Positions 8,722 to 16,365 of a stretch of DNA of 64,000 nucleotides are shown here, one piece after another. The stretch is from Actinokineospora sp. NBRC 105648 (GTDB taxonomy: Bacteria > Actinomycetota > Actinomycetes > Mycobacteriales > Pseudonocardiaceae). The position numbers and the translations under genes are program-made. Position 1 is the stretch's first letter, and each line of letters opens with the position of its first letter. The notes under the pieces were generated by a model. It made no database searches. It had not been told where the DNA came from and was given only the letters and a program-made list of their open reading frames with translations. The stretch is from assembly GCF_030269645.1 (NCBI RefSeq), contig NZ_BSTR01000002.1, positions 62,001-126,000 of the forward strand, read 5' to 3'.

Positions 8722-9228
8722 ATGACTCGAGTGCTGGTCACCTACGCGAGCAAGATGGGCGCCACCAAGGAGATCGCCGACGTGATCGGTGCGGAACTGG
8801 TGGCCCGGGAGTTGACCGTCGATGTCGTGGCCGTCGGCGCGGTGCGGAGCCTGCGCGACTACGACGCGGTCGTGCTGGGCTCGGCGGTCTACGCGGGCCG
8901 GTGGCTGCGCCCGGCCGGCCGGTTCGTCCACGCCCACGCGGACGAGCTCGAACGGCGCGAAGTCTGGCTCTTCGAGAGCGGCTGGGTGGGCAAGCGACCG
9001 GTGGCTGTCACCGCCACCCGCGGTGGCCGCGCCCGCGCGGCGAAGATCGGCGCGGCGGTGCCGACCGTGTTCGGCGGCAGGCTGGACCCGGCCCTGGCCA
9101 AGGGTTTCCTCGACCGCGCACTCGCCAGGCGCATGCCGGGCGACGCCCGCGACTGGGACCGGATCCGTTCCTGGGCGCAGCGGATCGCGGTCGCGGCACA
9201 CCGGTCGGCGGACTCACACGGGGACTGA
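8722..9228 (+). CDS. flavodoxin-domain protein
   Basis: A 168-aa protein starting VLVTYASKMGATKEIADVIG, the phosphate-binding loop of flavodoxin-like domains, followed by DAVVLGSAVYAGRWL. This is the pattern of HemG/protoporphyrinogen-oxidase-like flavodoxins. It probably binds FMN and acts in cytoplasmic electron transfer; the partner is unknown. ATG 8722 is the first start matching the fold. The larger open frame upstream has no homology-like content. The divergent arrangement with the SDR and the shared box suggest stress regulation. Confidence 0.83.
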   Translation: MTRVLVTYASKMGATKEIADVIGAELVARELTVDVVAVGAVRSLRDYDAVVLGSAVYAGRWLRPAGRFVHAHADELERREVWLFESGWVGKRPVAVTATRGGRARAAKIGAAVPTVFGGRLDPALAKGFLDRALARRMPGDARDWDRIRSWAQRIAVAAHRSADSHGD

Positions 9229-9232
9229 CCCG

Positions 9233-9570
9233 GTCATCGAGACCCCCGGACTGGGCAAGGACCACGGTCGTCGACGGGCCGTGCGCCGAGTGGACCGCGC
9301 GTGCGCGCGGAGGTGTTCGGACTCCTGGGGCCCAACGGCGCGGGGAAGACCACGATCCTGCGGATGCTCGTCGACCTCATCCGCCCGACGGCGGGCCGCT
9401 TTCGGGTGCTGGGCCGCGACCTCGCCCATTCGCCCCTCGCGTTCACGGCCCCCGGCGACGCGCTGACCAACGCCTTACCGGTCCTCGGCACGGCTGCCCT
9501 GCTCGCGGTGATCGCCCCGGGGACCACCGCCGCCACCACAGCCCTCCGCCGCCGCGATCCGGACACCTGA
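9233..9570 (+). pseudogene. relic of an ABC exporter: ATPase N-terminus joined to permease C-terminus
   Basis: Reading begins VIETPGLGK without a good start codon, then shifts frame to [17 protein letters not shown], a full Walker A of a drug-exporter ATPase. After RVLGRDL the rest of the ATPase is missing. The frame runs straight into [11 protein letters not shown]...ALRRRD, which looks like the C-terminal helix of an ABC-2 permease. This implies one internal deletion that removed most of two genes, plus a frameshift near 9300. It lies directly after the flavodoxin gene. Confidence 0.6.
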
Positions 9571-9579
9571 CGCCGCCGC

Positions 9580-10293
9580 TCACACGGCCACGGTGATCTC
9601 GTACTCCGGTGCCCGTCGCCGGAGCCAGGCCTCGGCACCGGGGCCGTGGGCGAAGGCCGCGGTGGCGTAGACGTCGGCCCACAGCGGTGACGGGCCGGAC
9701 ACGGTCACCGACAGCAGGCCGGTGGCGGGCGCACCACTGCGCGGGTCGACGATGTGCGCGCCGCGGGCGGCGGTGCCCGACGTCGCGACCGCGCCGGTCC
9801 GGACCGTCCGAACGCCGAGCTGGGCGCCGCGGTCTCGGGGGTCCTCGATGCCCACCCGCCACGCGGGTCGCGACGGCGCGGCGACGTGCAGGGCGATGTC
9901 GCCCCCGGCGTTGAGGCAGTGGTCGACGTCGCCCAGGGCGTGCAGCGTGGCCGCGGCGCGCTCGACCGCCCAGCCCTTCACCAGACCGGACGGGTCGAAA
10001 CCACCGGGGAGCAGCCAGGGGTCGAACAGCCCATCCGTACGGTCCCGGGCCTCCCGGCACAGCCCGAGCACGTCCCGGACCAGCGGGTGACGAGAGGGTT
10101 CGCCCCGGCGGATCGCGCTGACCTCGCTGTCATCGCGGTAGGTGCTGAACAGGCGGTCCACGTCGCGCAGGACGGCGAACACGCCCTCGGCCGCGGCGGC
10201 CAGGCCCGGGTCCTCGCGGACACCGGGGCCGCGCAGGTGCAGGCTGACCGGCATGCCCATGACCTGCTCCACCCAGGCGCGACGCCCGGTCAC
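9580..10293 (-). CDS. apbE: FAD:protein FMN transferase (ApbE family)
   Basis: A 237-aa protein with ApbE hallmarks: MGMPVSLHL at the start, CREARDRTDGLFDPW, DPSGLVKGWAVERA, NAGGDIALHV, and TSGTAARGAHIVDPRSG, with a C-terminal WADVYATAAF. It transfers FMN from FAD onto Ser/Thr of target proteins outside the membrane. It is shorter than the usual 300+ aa, but the FAD/Mg region is complete. It overlaps by 4 bp the FMN-bind gene at 10290-10769, its likely substrate. No clear signal peptide is seen. Confidence 0.88.
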   Translation of the reverse strand: MTGRRAWVEQVMGMPVSLHLRGPGVREDPGLAAAAEGVFAVLRDVDRLFSTYRDDSEVSAIRRGEPSRHPLVRDVLGLCREARDRTDGLFDPWLLPGGFDPSGLVKGWAVERAAATLHALGDVDHCLNAGGDIALHVAAPSRPAWRVGIEDPRDRGAQLGVRTVRTGAVATSGTAARGAHIVDPRSGAPATGLLSVTVSGPSPLWADVYATAAFAHGPGAEAWLRRRAPEYEITVAV

Positions 10294-10769
10294 CGGTGGG
10301 CCGCGTCGATCGCGGACTGCAACGACCCGATGTAGCCCTCGGAGGTGTAGGTGGCGCCGCTGACGGTGTCTATCCCGGCGCTCTGCGCCTGCAGGGTCTC
10401 GCGCACCAGCACGGGCACGGCGGCGTTGTTGATCTGGACGTCACGGCGGCTCTCGCTGGGCACCCGCAGCGCCTGGGCACTGGTGATCCGCCCACCGGAC
10501 AGCGTGATCCGGACCTGCACCGGACCGTAGCGGGTGTCGACCGCGCCACCGTCGTACGTGCCGCTCACACCGGCACCCGGCGTCCCGGGGGGAGCGGTGG
10601 TGCCCGGGGACGCCGCGCCCGGCGCGGGGTTCGGCACCGCCGTGCCGACGGGCACCCGCTGCCGCGTCCCGGCGGCGGCGAGCGCGTCCGGCCGGGTGCT
10701 GGTGCGGTAGCTGAACAACAGCACGACGGCCGAGACAGTGGCCGCGAAGACCAGGGCGATCCTGCGCAT
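10290..10769 (-). CDS. FMN-binding domain protein, predicted flavinylation target
   Basis: A 159-aa protein with an N-terminal membrane anchor (residues ~3-21), a Pro/Thr/Ala-rich linker to ~68 and a C-terminal FMN_bind domain ending DTVSGATYTSEGYIGSL. The SGAT motif (Thr about residue 140) is the known ApbE flavinylation site in NqrC/RnfG-type proteins. ATG 10769 has GGGAGGA 6-7 bp upstream; the longer frame to 10880 enters the upstream gene. It lies between apbE and a ferric-reductase-like gene, which fits a membrane-anchored outside electron carrier. Confidence 0.85.
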   Translation of the reverse strand: MRRIALVFAATVSAVVLLFSYRTSTRPDALAAAGTRQRVPVGTAVPNPAPGAASPGTTAPPGTPGAGVSGTYDGGAVDTRYGPVQVRITLSGGRITSAQALRVPSESRRDVQINNAAVPVLVRETLQAQSAGIDTVSGATYTSEGYIGSLQSAIDAAHR

Positions 10770-10783
10770 TAGTCGTTCCTCCC

Positions 10784-12175
10784 CTACCAGGCGAAACTCT
10801 CGGTGTGGAGCCTGCCGCGGGCGACACCTGCGGCCCGCGCGGCGGCGATCACGGCGGCGGTCCACGCCGCGGGGCCGCACACGTAGACGTCGTGTTCGGC
10901 GATGTCGGGGACCAGGTGCCGCATGACGTGCGCGTCCGGGGCGCCTCCGTACCGGTCCGGCAGCCAGGACACCCGGTCACGGGGCCGCGGGCCGTGCAGG
11001 TAGGCCAGGCGGACGCCGCGCCGTGCCGCGATCGCGTCGAGTTCGCGGCTGAACACGGCGTCGGCGGCCGAGCCGGCGCGGTAGAGGAGCACCGCCTCGC
11101 CGTGCCGGTAGGGCATCGCCTCCAGCAGCGCCCGCAGCGGTGTGATGCCGACCCCGGCCGCGATCAGCGTGATCTTCGGACCGGCGCGTACCGAGCCGAG
11201 CCTGCCGTACGGGCCTTCGACGAGCGCTCGGGTGCCAGGACGCAGCCGGGCGAGCCGAGCGCTGCCGTCGCCCAGGTCCTTCGCCGTGATCCGCAGCCCG
11301 GTGCCGTCCGGCGCGACTGAGAGCGAGAAGGGGTGCCCGCGGCTGGCCCCGGGGCCGTCGAGGAACCGCCACACGAAGAACTGGCCCGCCGCCACCGGGA
11401 GCCGCCCGAGGTCCCGCCCGCGCAGGTACACCGACACCACGCCCGCGCCCTCACCGACCACGCGGTCGACGACCAGCCGGTGCCGCAGGTTCCGACCCAC
11501 GGGCACAACGACCCGCCACAGCAGCAGCGCCCCGGCGGCCAGCGCGTAAGCCGTCCACCAGAACGCGGTCGCGACGGGTGAGGCGGTGAAGTCCGCGCCG
11601 GTCCACAGCTGGTGCGGCAGCGCCAGTCCGACACCGAGGTAGGCGTAGAGGTGCAGCAGGTGCCAGGACTCGTACCGCAGCTTCCGGCGGGCGGCCCGCA
11701 CCGAGGTCACCGCCACGACGAGGAGGGCCACCGTCCCGGCCCCGGCCAGCAGCATCCCGGGATAGGTGGTGAGCAGCTCCCACCCCTCGCGCAGGAGACC
11801 ACTGTGGTCGGTGGCCGCGTAGCCGAGGCTGATCAGGGTGATGTGCGCGAGCACCAGCGTCACCGAGCCGGACCCCACCAGCCGGTGGCGGCGGGCGAGT
11901 TCGTCCTGTCCGTAAGCGCGTTCCGCCCACGGGATGCGGGCCATCAGCAGCACCTGGAGCAGCAGCAGGTCCGCCGACACCAGACCGGTCAGCCTGCCCA
12001 GGGAGGTCAGCGGGTCGGTCGAGAGGTCCTGCACGCCCCGGCCGGACACCCACAGCGCCACCACGGACAGCACGCTCAGCCAGACCACCAGGCCGCAGGC
12101 GTCGCGCCACCACCCCCGGGCCGGAGCCGGGTGTCTCGGCTCGAGCGAGGGGGAAGCGCGGAGGGTGGCGGTCAA
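10784..12175 (-). CDS. ferric-reductase-like transmembrane flavoprotein
   Basis: About 463 aa. The N-terminal half has about six membrane helices (from DACGLVVWLSVLSVVALWV) with histidines in helical positions (RRHRLVG, LAHITLI, WHLLHLYAYLG) fitting haem ligands of ferric-reductase domains. The C-terminal half is a ferredoxin-NADP reductase-type FAD/NAD module: GHPFSLS, GPYGRLG, AAGVGITPLRALL and VYVCGPAAW. Start TTG 12175 is preferred because AGGAG stands 6 bp before it; upstream ATGs lie inside the kinase gene. It probably moves electrons from NAD(P)H across the membrane to the flavinylated FMN protein. Confidence 0.82.
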   Translation of the reverse strand: MTATLRASPSLEPRHPAPARGWWRDACGLVVWLSVLSVVALWVSGRGVQDLSTDPLTSLGRLTGLVSADLLLLQVLLMARIPWAERAYGQDELARRHRLVGSGSVTLVLAHITLISLGYAATDHSGLLREGWELLTTYPGMLLAGAGTVALLVVAVTSVRAARRKLRYESWHLLHLYAYLGVGLALPHQLWTGADFTASPVATAFWWTAYALAAGALLLWRVVVPVGRNLRHRLVVDRVVGEGAGVVSVYLRGRDLGRLPVAAGQFFVWRFLDGPGASRGHPFSLSVAPDGTGLRITAKDLGDGSARLARLRPGTRALVEGPYGRLGSVRAGPKITLIAAGVGITPLRALLEAMPYRHGEAVLLYRAGSAADAVFSRELDAIAARRGVRLAYLHGPRPRDRVSWLPDRYGGAPDAHVMRHLVPDIAEHDVYVCGPAAWTAAVIAAARAAGVARGRLHTESFAW

Positions 12176-12239
12176 CAGCGGCTCCTGGGTCGGTTGCCGC
12201 AACACTGCGCTCGCCGGGTGAGAGGCGGGCGTGGTGTGG

Positions 12240-13595
12240 TTAAGAGTCCGGTGAGAGCCGGTCGTCTGCCACCGTGAAGCCCACCACGGCGCCACCGCCG
12301 GGCCGGGCCGCCACGACGACGTCGCCGCCATGGGTCAGCGCGACCTGCCGCACGATCGCCAGCCCCAGCCCCGACCCGGGCAGGGCGCGTGCGGTCTCGG
12401 CGCGGTAGAAGCGGTCGAACACGTGCGCCCGGTCCGCCTCGGTGATCCCGGGCCCCCGGTCGCGCACCTCGACGCGGGCACCGCGCAACACGGCGTCGAT
12501 GGGTCCGGTGGGGGCGAATTTGACCGCGTTCTCCAGCAGGTTCGTCACCGCCCGTTCGAGCGAGCGGGCCGACCCGAGCACGGACACCGCTTCGGCGTCG
12601 ACCTCGATCTCCCGCCCGGACCGGCGCCGAACCCCTCGCGCGGCACGCGCCACGACCGCGGCCAGGTCCACCGGCGCCACCGGTTCCGCCTCGTTGCGGC
12701 GAGTCGCCAGCTCCACGAGTTCGTCCACCAGGTGCGACAACTCGCGGGTCTCGCCGTCGACGTCGGCGAGCAGCCGCTCCCGCGCGCCGGGGGTGAGTTC
12801 GCCGAAGCGGCGCAGGACCCGGGCGTTGGTGCGCAGGCTGGTCAGCGGTGTCCGCAACTCGTGTGCCGCGTCCTGGACCAGCCGTTCCTGGTCCTCCCGA
12901 GAGGTGGCGAGCCTGCTGAGCATCGCGTCGAACGACATGGCGAGCCTGCCCACCTCGTCGCGGCCGTGGATGGGCACCTCGACGTCGAGACTGCCGCTGG
13001 CGCTGACCTGTTCGGCCAGCCCGGTCAACCGCACCAGCCTGCGCGTGACGCGGCGGGCGATGAACCAGCCCGCCGCCGCGGCCACCACCAGCACGAGCGC
13101 GCTGACCAGCGTGATCCGGGTGGCCAGGGAGGACAACACGTGCCGCGTCTCGTCGACGTCGACGGCCAGCTGGAGGGCACCCCCGTGCGGGTGCTGCGCG
13201 ACGGTGACCACCCGGTAGTCGTCGCGGCCCGCAGTGACGTCGTGGAAGAGGTGGTCGCCGAGCCCGCCGCGCCTGGCGAGGGCGAGTTCGTCCGGGGTGG
13301 TCGACAGGGTGACCAGGCGTCCCCCGACCCGCCGGACGCTCCCGTCGGGGCCGATCATCTGGGCGACCATCGGCTGCGCCTCGTCGTGGTCGTCGTCCGA
13401 TCCGGCGATCGCGGTGTTGGGCGCGAGCACCGCGGTCGCCCCCGCTGTGATCTCCGCCGCCGTGGTGAGCAGCGTTCGGTCGAGTTCGTCGTGCACCCGG
13501 TCGGCCGCGGTCCGGTAGCTGAGCACGCCGACCAGCACCGCGACCACGGCGCCGACAGCCGCGAACGCCAGTGCGAGCCGTGCCGCCAGGTTCAC
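12240..13595 (-). CDS. sensor histidine kinase (MprB-like)
   Basis: A 451-aa protein starting at GTG 13595, which overlaps the response-regulator stop (GTGA). It has a first membrane helix at ~6-28, an extracytoplasmic sensor ~30-165, a second helix ~170-190 and a HAMP domain. Then come HisKA with DAAHELRTPLTSLRT (phospho-His) and HATPase_c with NLLENAVKFAP, DRGPGI and GSGLGLAIVRQ. It signals to the adjacent OmpR-type regulator. The ferric-reductase gene starts 64 bp downstream, suggesting co-transcription. The signal is unknown; the family architecture resembles envelope-stress kinases. Confidence 0.9.
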   Translation of the reverse strand: MNLAARLALAFAAVGAVVAVLVGVLSYRTAADRVHDELDRTLLTTAAEITAGATAVLAPNTAIAGSDDDHDEAQPMVAQMIGPDGSVRRVGGRLVTLSTTPDELALARRGGLGDHLFHDVTAGRDDYRVVTVAQHPHGGALQLAVDVDETRHVLSSLATRITLVSALVLVVAAAAGWFIARRVTRRLVRLTGLAEQVSASGSLDVEVPIHGRDEVGRLAMSFDAMLSRLATSREDQERLVQDAAHELRTPLTSLRTNARVLRRFGELTPGARERLLADVDGETRELSHLVDELVELATRRNEAEPVAPVDLAAVVARAARGVRRRSGREIEVDAEAVSVLGSARSLERAVTNLLENAVKFAPTGPIDAVLRGARVEVRDRGPGITEADRAHVFDRFYRAETARALPGSGLGLAIVRQVALTHGGDVVVAARPGGGAVVGFTVADDRLSPDS

Positions 13596-14281
13596 CTCGA
13601 CCGCGCCGAGTAGCCGACGCCGCGCACGGTGTGGATCAGCTCGACGGCTCCCGCCCGGTCGAGCTTGCGGCGCAGGTAGCCGATGTAGACGGCGAGGTTC
13701 TTCGACTCCGCGCCGAACTCGTAGCCCCAGATCCGCTGGTAGATCGTTGCCCGGTCCAGCACGATCCCGGTGTTGCGGACGAGCAGCTCCAGCAGGTCGA
13801 ACTCGGTCTTGGACAGGGTGATCTCCGTGTCGAGCCACCAGACCCGCCGGGCCCCGGGGTCGACCGTCAGCCGGTCCAGGCGCAGCCGCTGGGCCGGACC
13901 GCCTGCGGCGTCGGGCGCGGCGCGGCGCAGCAGCGCGCGCAACCGGGCCAGCAGTTCGTCCAGCTCGAACGGCTTGGGCAGGTAGTCGTCCGCCCCCGCG
14001 TCGAGCCCGGCCACCCGATCGGAGGTCTCCACCCGCGCGGTGAGCATCAGGATCGGCGTGCCGTCCCCGTCGGCACGCAGCACCCGGCACACGGCCAAGC
14101 CGTCCACGCCGGGCATCATCACGTCCAGGATCAGCACGTCGAACCGCTCCTGCCGGGCTGTGGCCAGCGCGTCGATCCCGTCACCCACCTCGACGACCTG
14201 GTAGCCCTCCAGCTCCAGCGCTCGGAGCAGCGACTCCCGGATCGCCCGGTCGTCGTCGGCGACCAGCACTCTGCACGGCAT
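13592..14281 (-). CDS. OmpR/MprA-type response regulator
   Basis: A 229-aa protein: receiver domain VLVADDDRAIRES with phospho-Asp in VLILDVMMPG (about residue 53), LTAR, and KPF at the switch Lys. The winged-helix DNA-binding domain runs ~125-227 (EFDLLELLVRN...IWGYEF...VRGVGY). It is first gene of the two-component pair and probably of the whole set down to apbE (14281 to 9580), which is tightly spaced. Target promoters are not visible; autoregulation is likely in this family. Confidence 0.92.
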   Translation of the reverse strand: MPCRVLVADDDRAIRESLLRALELEGYQVVEVGDGIDALATARQERFDVLILDVMMPGVDGLAVCRVLRADGDGTPILMLTARVETSDRVAGLDAGADDYLPKPFELDELLARLRALLRRAAPDAAGGPAQRLRLDRLTVDPGARRVWWLDTEITLSKTEFDLLELLVRNTGIVLDRATIYQRIWGYEFGAESKNLAVYIGYLRRKLDRAGAVELIHTVRGVGYSARSR

Positions 14282-14360
14282 CGCACCATGATGCCGTCAA
14301 GCTGACCTCCCGGCCGGGCTGGACCGCTCGCACGTCCACTCCGGGTTCCGGCCACCCCGC

Positions 14361-14930
14361 CTAGCGCCCGCCCGGGGGTGCGGGCTCGGTGCTGAACTGG
14401 TCCTGCCACGTGGCGCGCGCACCCGAGTCACCGATGCGGTAGACCTGGTAGCAGGCTCCACCGGCGGCGAGCACGGCGAGGACCGCGATCACCGTGGTGA
14501 CCGGCCGGGAGGCGGGTGCCAGGAACGCTCGGCGGCCCACGGACTTCGCCGCGGGGGCGACCTTCGGCGAATCGTCCGCATCGGACGCGGCGGGTCGTGC
14601 CGCGGCGGTGCTCTCGCGCTGGCGCCACCAGACGACCAGAGCGAGGACCGCCACCGGGATGGCGACGTACAGAGCCGTGTCGCCGAGTTCGGTGTGGGCC
14701 TGGAGCAGCGATGAGCGGGTGACGCGCCGTTCGAGCCATTCGCCCGCGTCGGTGGTGATCGGGACCAGGATCAGTGCGAACGCCGCCAAGAGCGCGTTGG
14801 GCCCGGCGAGCGCGCGCCGCGCTTTCCCCCAGGCAACGCAGAGGACCAGCAGCAGCGCGCTCAACGGCAGCAGCACGACGATCGCGTGCACGAGCAGGAT
14901 GTGGGCAGGCAGGCCGTTGAGAGTGCTCAT
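14361..14930 (-). CDS. small multi-pass membrane protein (DUF2231-like)
   Basis: A 189-aa protein with about four membrane helices: LLVHAIVVLLPLSALLLVL (9-30), LAAFALILVPITT (~45-60), DTALYVAIPVAVLALVVWW (~84-103) and VTTVIAVLAVLAAGGACY (~143-162). It starts LNGLPAHILLVHAIVVLLPL, the pattern of DUF2231 membrane proteins whose conserved His may bind haem. ATG 14930 is the first in-frame start matching this. It lies upstream of the two-component pair, so it may belong to the same redox locus. Function inferred only. Confidence 0.7.
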   Translation of the reverse strand: MSTLNGLPAHILLVHAIVVLLPLSALLLVLCVAWGKARRALAGPNALLAAFALILVPITTDAGEWLERRVTRSSLLQAHTELGDTALYVAIPVAVLALVVWWRQRESTAAARPAASDADDSPKVAPAAKSVGRRAFLAPASRPVTTVIAVLAVLAAGGACYQVYRIGDSGARATWQDQFSTEPAPPGGR

Positions 14931-15141
14931 GGACTTCCTTCGCGGCAGGGTCTTGACGTCGCTGATCACCGTTGCGCAATCGGGTGAGCGCTCGATGTGA
15001 CCGCGGTGAGAATCGGGTAAGACGTGCCCGTCGGGACGGGGCGGAACAGGTGCGTCCCGACGACGCTGCGGACCTGGCGTGTTCCCCACTCCGACCGGGG
15101 TTGTCGGTGCGTGAGTCCCGGCTCCGGCGGCGCGGCCCTGA

Positions 15142-16365
15142 TCACCGCTGCCCGCCGGACCGCTCAGCGGGCGCCCTTCGCCTCGGTCGCGGTTCACCCA
15201 GGCCCGCGATCCACCGCCGCGCCCGGTCGAAGTTGTCGCACGCCTCGCGCCGCAGGTTCGCGCTCGTCTCGGCCACCTGCTTTGCGACACTCGCCCGCTC
15301 CCGGATGAGGTGCGCGAGCTTCTCGGTCAACTCCGCCGCGTCGAAGGGCTCGTTGATGTCGACGCTCCAGTGCGCCAACCGCAGCATCGCGGCCAGTTCC
15401 CCCACCTTCACGTCGTACACGAGAGCGAACGGCGGAACTCCGAGGATCGACGCCATCACGATCGCGTGCAAGCGCTCGCTGACGACGATGTCGCACTTCT
15501 GGATCACCCGCGCGGCATCCCGGGGCGTCGAGAGCTCGTGCTGAACGAAGGCGATCGAGGGGACTCGGGCGGCGAACCCCGCGAGGACCTCGGCGTCGTC
15601 GTGCTGTTTGAAACCGGTCTGCATGGGCAGCGCGTGAAGCTCGATCGGATGTCGTGCGTCGAGGGATTCGAGGGCTTGTGCGAGCCGGGACAGGAAAAGC
15701 TCCCAGTTCGCCGGGTTCTCGACGTCGAAGTTGAGGTTCAGCGCCACCCGCACCGGCGCGGGCGAGCCGTGGGACGCGGCCTGCTCGGTGCGCGAGGAGT
15801 CCTGCCCGTCGCCGAGCAGAGACTTGGCATCGACCGAGAACACCGCGTCGGTGGCAGGCCGCGGTTCGACGCCGATCGAGCGGCAGAGCGCGAGCGACCG
15901 CTCGTCGCGCACCGTCAGTTCGTCCACCTGGGACAGGATCATCCGGGAGAGACGCAGCCCGCGCGGCGTGCGCACGGGACCGACGCCCACGTTGAGCATC
16001 GCGATGGGCTTTCGCGCGACGCGCCGGGTGAACGTGACGATCGCGAGGATCATGAGCAGTGTCGAGTACCGGTTTCGCCCAGTGCCGGCGTTCAGCTCCT
16101 TGATGATGGAGCCACCGCCGAAGCACAGGGCGTCGCAGCCGACCAGGGCGCGCAGCAACCGCGTGCGGTCGGCCGCGGTGTCGATGACAGTCACGTCGAA
16201 ACGGCCTGCCAACTGGGTTCGGGTGAAGGCGGGGTCGTAGCTGTTGACGACGTAGTGGTGCTCGGTGCCGAGCCGGGTGAGGAACGTCTCGAGCAGCAGC
16301 TCGTCGCCGATGTTGTGCTGTCCGTGCGTTCCGAGGAAGACGATGCGTCGCTGCCGCGTGGTCAT
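15142..16365 (-). CDS. polysaccharide pyruvyl transferase family protein
   Basis: A 407-aa protein with the family N-terminus GTHGQHNIGDELLLETFL, a GGGSIIKE loop near residue 81 and VSERLHAIVMASILG near 300, as in CsaB/WcaK-type enzymes. These add pyruvate ketal to sugars of wall polymers or exopolysaccharide, usually from phosphoenolpyruvate. It is the last gene of the 13-kb operon and overlaps the upstream membrane-protein stop (ATGA). It suggests the operon's glycan is pyruvylated, though some family members have other roles. Confidence 0.8.
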   Translation of the reverse strand: MTTRQRRIVFLGTHGQHNIGDELLLETFLTRLGTEHHYVVNSYDPAFTRTQLAGRFDVTVIDTAADRTRLLRALVGCDALCFGGGSIIKELNAGTGRNRYSTLLMILAIVTFTRRVARKPIAMLNVGVGPVRTPRGLRLSRMILSQVDELTVRDERSLALCRSIGVEPRPATDAVFSVDAKSLLGDGQDSSRTEQAASHGSPAPVRVALNLNFDVENPANWELFLSRLAQALESLDARHPIELHALPMQTGFKQHDDAEVLAGFAARVPSIAFVQHELSTPRDAARVIQKCDIVVSERLHAIVMASILGVPPFALVYDVKVGELAAMLRLAHWSVDINEPFDAAELTEKLAHLIRERASVAKQVAETSANLRREACDNFDRARRWIAGLGEPRPRRRAPAERSGGQR

